A stretch of DNA of 64,000 nt from Sycobia sp. Sy_11 (taxonomy: Eukaryota; Arthropoda; Insecta; Hymenoptera; Epichrysomallidae), in assembly GCA_018907035.1 (NCBI GenBank), contig JACCIC010000053.1:2814001-2878000 (forward strand). Reading direction: 5' to 3'. Below the pieces are notes generated by a model. The model made no database searches and had not been told where the DNA came from. It worked only from the letters and a program-made list of their open reading frames with translations. The stretch's first letter is position 1. Every line of letters begins with the position of its first letter. Positions 61,661-64,000 of this stretch are shown piece by piece. The position numbers and the translations under genes are program-made.

Positions 61661-62500
61661 CATCGCGTTCGTGTATATATATACAGACAGTTTCCAACGG
61701 TCAGGTTGTAGAATATTTAAAAGTAATTTTGTCGTATTTAGAAAAACTTTAGGATTGTCCAGGGTTTCACGGTGTCACAATTGTTTGATCCCGAATGAAT
61801 TTTAAGTTTCGAACATCCCAATACTCTTTCAATGTGAAATAATTTCATTATTCATCTTCCTTTTTTTTTAACTGCTATAAAAATTAATTTATTCTGGTTT
61901 ATCGAAATTTGGGCTAGTAAAATTTTCACACTACTAAAGATATAGCGTAATATTCACGAACTAACCGCTGAAAATGCTACTATTGGGAATAAAAGTCCAG
62001 CGATTGTCACTGATTGAAATAGTGGCCTGAACAAAATGCGCCTGTTTATTCAGACAATTTATGGACAAGCAAGGAAAAGAAATACGAATATAATTTGATA
62101 TTATTTAAAAAACACACTTATTTAAGGATTAAAAAGACTTGAAAAGTAAAGTTTTTGTTTATTTTACTACTCATATGGATAGCATTGTTTTCAATTCCCT
62201 TGAAAAATGACATTTGCTTTTACCTTTTAATTTTTACAATTTTATATATTTTATGAATGATGATTTTCACACATATACTTTATCATTCGTATTTTTAATG
62301 GATCGCTCAATAAGTATATGCAGATGCGTGCTCGGTAATTTCGAACTTTCGTACCGAGAGTACCTGCGATACAGGCATTTCTTATTCTCAATAGGGGGAT
62401 TCAAGAACTTAATTAATTCGACGCGCAATATAAGAAACTGCTGCATTCATACATTAGGAAGTCAATTAGAAATTCTTCGCACGAGTATCGTCGGGTTTTT

Positions 62501-62506
<6 letters not shown>
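61661..62506. other. AT-rich, nothing recognised
   Basis: Holds the isolated 18-bp palindromic core. No gene seen; the plus frame at 62214-62672 ends in repeat translation. Confidence 0.55.
62007..62024. repeat. isolated copy of the 47.8-kb palindromic core
   Basis: TCACTGATTGAAATAGTG matches the reverse complement of the core at 47909-47926 at 17 of 18 positions, 14 kb away. The surrounding sequence does not obviously extend the match. Confidence 0.55.

Positions 62507-62547
<41 letters not shown>
62507..62547. repeat. (TA)n microsatellite
   Basis: 41 bp. Confidence 0.95.
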
Positions 62548-62549
<2 letters not shown>

Positions 62550-62712
62550 AAACGAGCTTCACCTCGGTCCCCCCCTGGAGAACCCAGTGCCCCCATTCGT
62601 ATATACGCATGGAAAAGCCGTGGCTCGTCTAATCCCCGCCGCGTATGCGCCCGCGTATTGCATAACATGTGAAAATAGAGCGCGAACAGCGTCACGCGGT
62701 GGCCCGCAAAAA

Positions 62713-62713
<1 letters not shown>

Positions 62714-62747
<34 letters not shown>
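62714..62747. repeat. A homopolymer
   Basis: 34 bp, the longest A run in the window. Confidence 0.93.
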
Positions 62748-62748
<1 letters not shown>

Positions 62749-62941
62749 ACCCCTCCCGAAGGCACAGAAAAATTCAGCGGCCCGGCGCGTAACGAGGCGC
62801 GTCCCCTCTCCGTGGCCCGCGCGACGGTTGCCGCGCGGCTCCGTAGGCCCGCGCGCGCCCGGTCAGTGTCGGCCAGACCCCCGGACTCGCGTCCTTTTCC
62901 AAAACGCCACCGGGTCGCCGCGCGCCCCTGTGTACACACGG

Positions 62942-62963
62942 GGATGGATGGATGGATGGATGG
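62942..62963. repeat. (GGAT)n tetranucleotide repeat
   Basis: 22 bp. Confidence 0.9.
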
Positions 62964-63123
62964 GGCGCCCGTTTTACGAGGCAATAAAACCAGGAAGACG
63001 AGGCGCGCGCTCGCGCTGCCGCCATCCCTCTCCGTAAGTCACTATCCGCCTCTTTCTCCCTCACTCCATCTCCCTTGGCCCCGTCAGTCACTTCTCTTGC
63101 GCGGCGACGAGCGGCCGTCATCG

Positions 63124-63150
<27 letters not shown>
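63124..63150. repeat. (GT)n microsatellite
   Basis: 27 bp. Confidence 0.95.
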
Positions 63151-63154
<4 letters not shown>

Positions 63155-63248
63155 ATATACTCGAGCGCCTCCACTTTAGATAATGGCCTCCGTGCTCGCT
63201 CGTAAAATTAGAGGCGCGAACAAATTTGATTCCCTCTCTCTCGTTCTG

Positions 63249-63251
<3 letters not shown>

Positions 63252-63286
<35 letters not shown>
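63252..63286. repeat. (CT)n microsatellite
   Basis: 35 bp. Confidence 0.95.
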
Positions 63287-63290
<4 letters not shown>

Positions 63291-64000
63291 TCCGCGCACG
63301 TGCGCCCGTCTCGCCTATACATCGCGGCACTCTAGTCTTTCTTGACGTTGCACAAGGTGTACGGGGCACCCTAAACCCCCTCCCCCCCCCGCCGACCCAC
63401 GGGCTAATCAAAGCGGGATCACGAGCGTCAGCTACACCACGGACAGGCTCAAACTCTCGTCTCGTCTACATTACGGTCTCACGCCCGTATCGTTTACTGC
63501 GCAGCTCTTGTAGAAGGGCGATAAGAACAAAAAAAAAAAAAAAAAAAAGAAAAACAAACAAAGAAAAGCACGGAAAATCTATATGGCGTGCCGCGAATCG
63601 GGACCATTGTTTCGCTCGCGCGAGCGAGCCGGTCGCGGAGGGCAGGTCGCGCGTATTTGCGCAAGAGATCCGAATGATAGAGTCGGGGACCGTAACGAGA
63701 TTTAATGCGATATATAAATACACGATATACATATGCAATGCGCGGTCGTTTGTTTGCAAAGTCGCCGCCGCAGACGGGCGAAGGGCATAATCTCGCCGTT
63801 TGTTCAGACAATTTCAGATGGTTTTTGTTAAGTTTCGCTTATTTGCAATAAACTGAATTCACATAGTTTATAATAATCATAGGAATAATTTGATGTCTTT
63901 TGAGCATCATATACTGAATGAATTTCAGTAGGAGCTAATGATTATTTTTATATTTACGACTGTCAGACTGTCCTTGTTTGCAATCATCTACGTAGATTAT

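Larger units (their letters stand above)
62548..63800. other. CpG-rich island
   Basis: CpG-rich with an A-run at 62714-62747, (GGAT)n, (GT)n and (CT)n. Overlapping frames in several phases, none recognisable. Confidence 0.5.

Noticed and set aside
62214..62506. Plus-strand frame of about 98 codons before the (TA)n at 62.5 kb
   Set aside because: AT-rich, no motif, and extended only by the repeat translation.

Overview
The window looks like nuclear DNA from an insect, most likely a hymenopteran and possibly an ant. This is inferred from three things. Very AT-rich blocks alternate sharply with CpG-rich blocks that keep runs of CGCGCG. Long (TA)n, (TC/GA)n and (CA/GT)n microsatellites are extremely dense. 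Fossils of two mariner subfamilies and a non-LTR retrotransposon are typical of insects. No bacterial or viral gene organisation is present. The species cannot be named from the sequence alone.

No intact host protein-coding gene could be supported. Most long open frames are translations of microsatellites: Tyr-Ile runs from (TA)n, Ser-Leu and Arg-Glu runs from (TC/GA)n, His-Thr and Cys-Val runs from (CA/GT)n. The window therefore reads as intergenic DNA or as part of a very long intron. The best host-function candidates are CpG-rich promoter or enhancer-like islands near 3.3-4.25, 7.7-9.15, 15.2-16.95, 19.9-21.6, 22.8-24.3, 28.0-29.7, 31.3-32.1, 37.0-38.6 and 62.5-63.8 kb. Those at 3.5-3.8 and 8.8 kb carry YY1/PHO-type GCCATCTTG sites, the second next to a perfect NRF1-type palindrome.

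Mobile DNA makes up the recognisable gene-like content. A probable DNA transposon of about 1.34 kb, with 11-bp perfect inverted ends and a TAA duplication, lies at 10038-11373. A tRNA-derived SINE-like sequence lies on the minus strand near 13.2 kb. A 5'-truncated non-LTR retrotransposon with a reverse transcriptase YVDD box lies at about 29.93-30.84 kb. A mariner with matching 26-bp ends and a TA duplication lies at 43820-44944 and has a broken transposase. An older mariner of a different subfamily lies on the minus strand at about 51.86-53.13 kb. All are defective.

Other structure includes a degenerate minisatellite of about 47 bp at 47.75-47.95 kb whose palindromic core recurs once at 62.0 kb, and a perfect 15-bp hairpin at 14.24 kb. 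Several facing (TC)n/(GA)n pairs could fold back. Long microsatellites concentrate in or beside the CpG-rich islands and are nearly absent from the AT-rich blocks. The region entries tile the window so that each long gene-less stretch is described.
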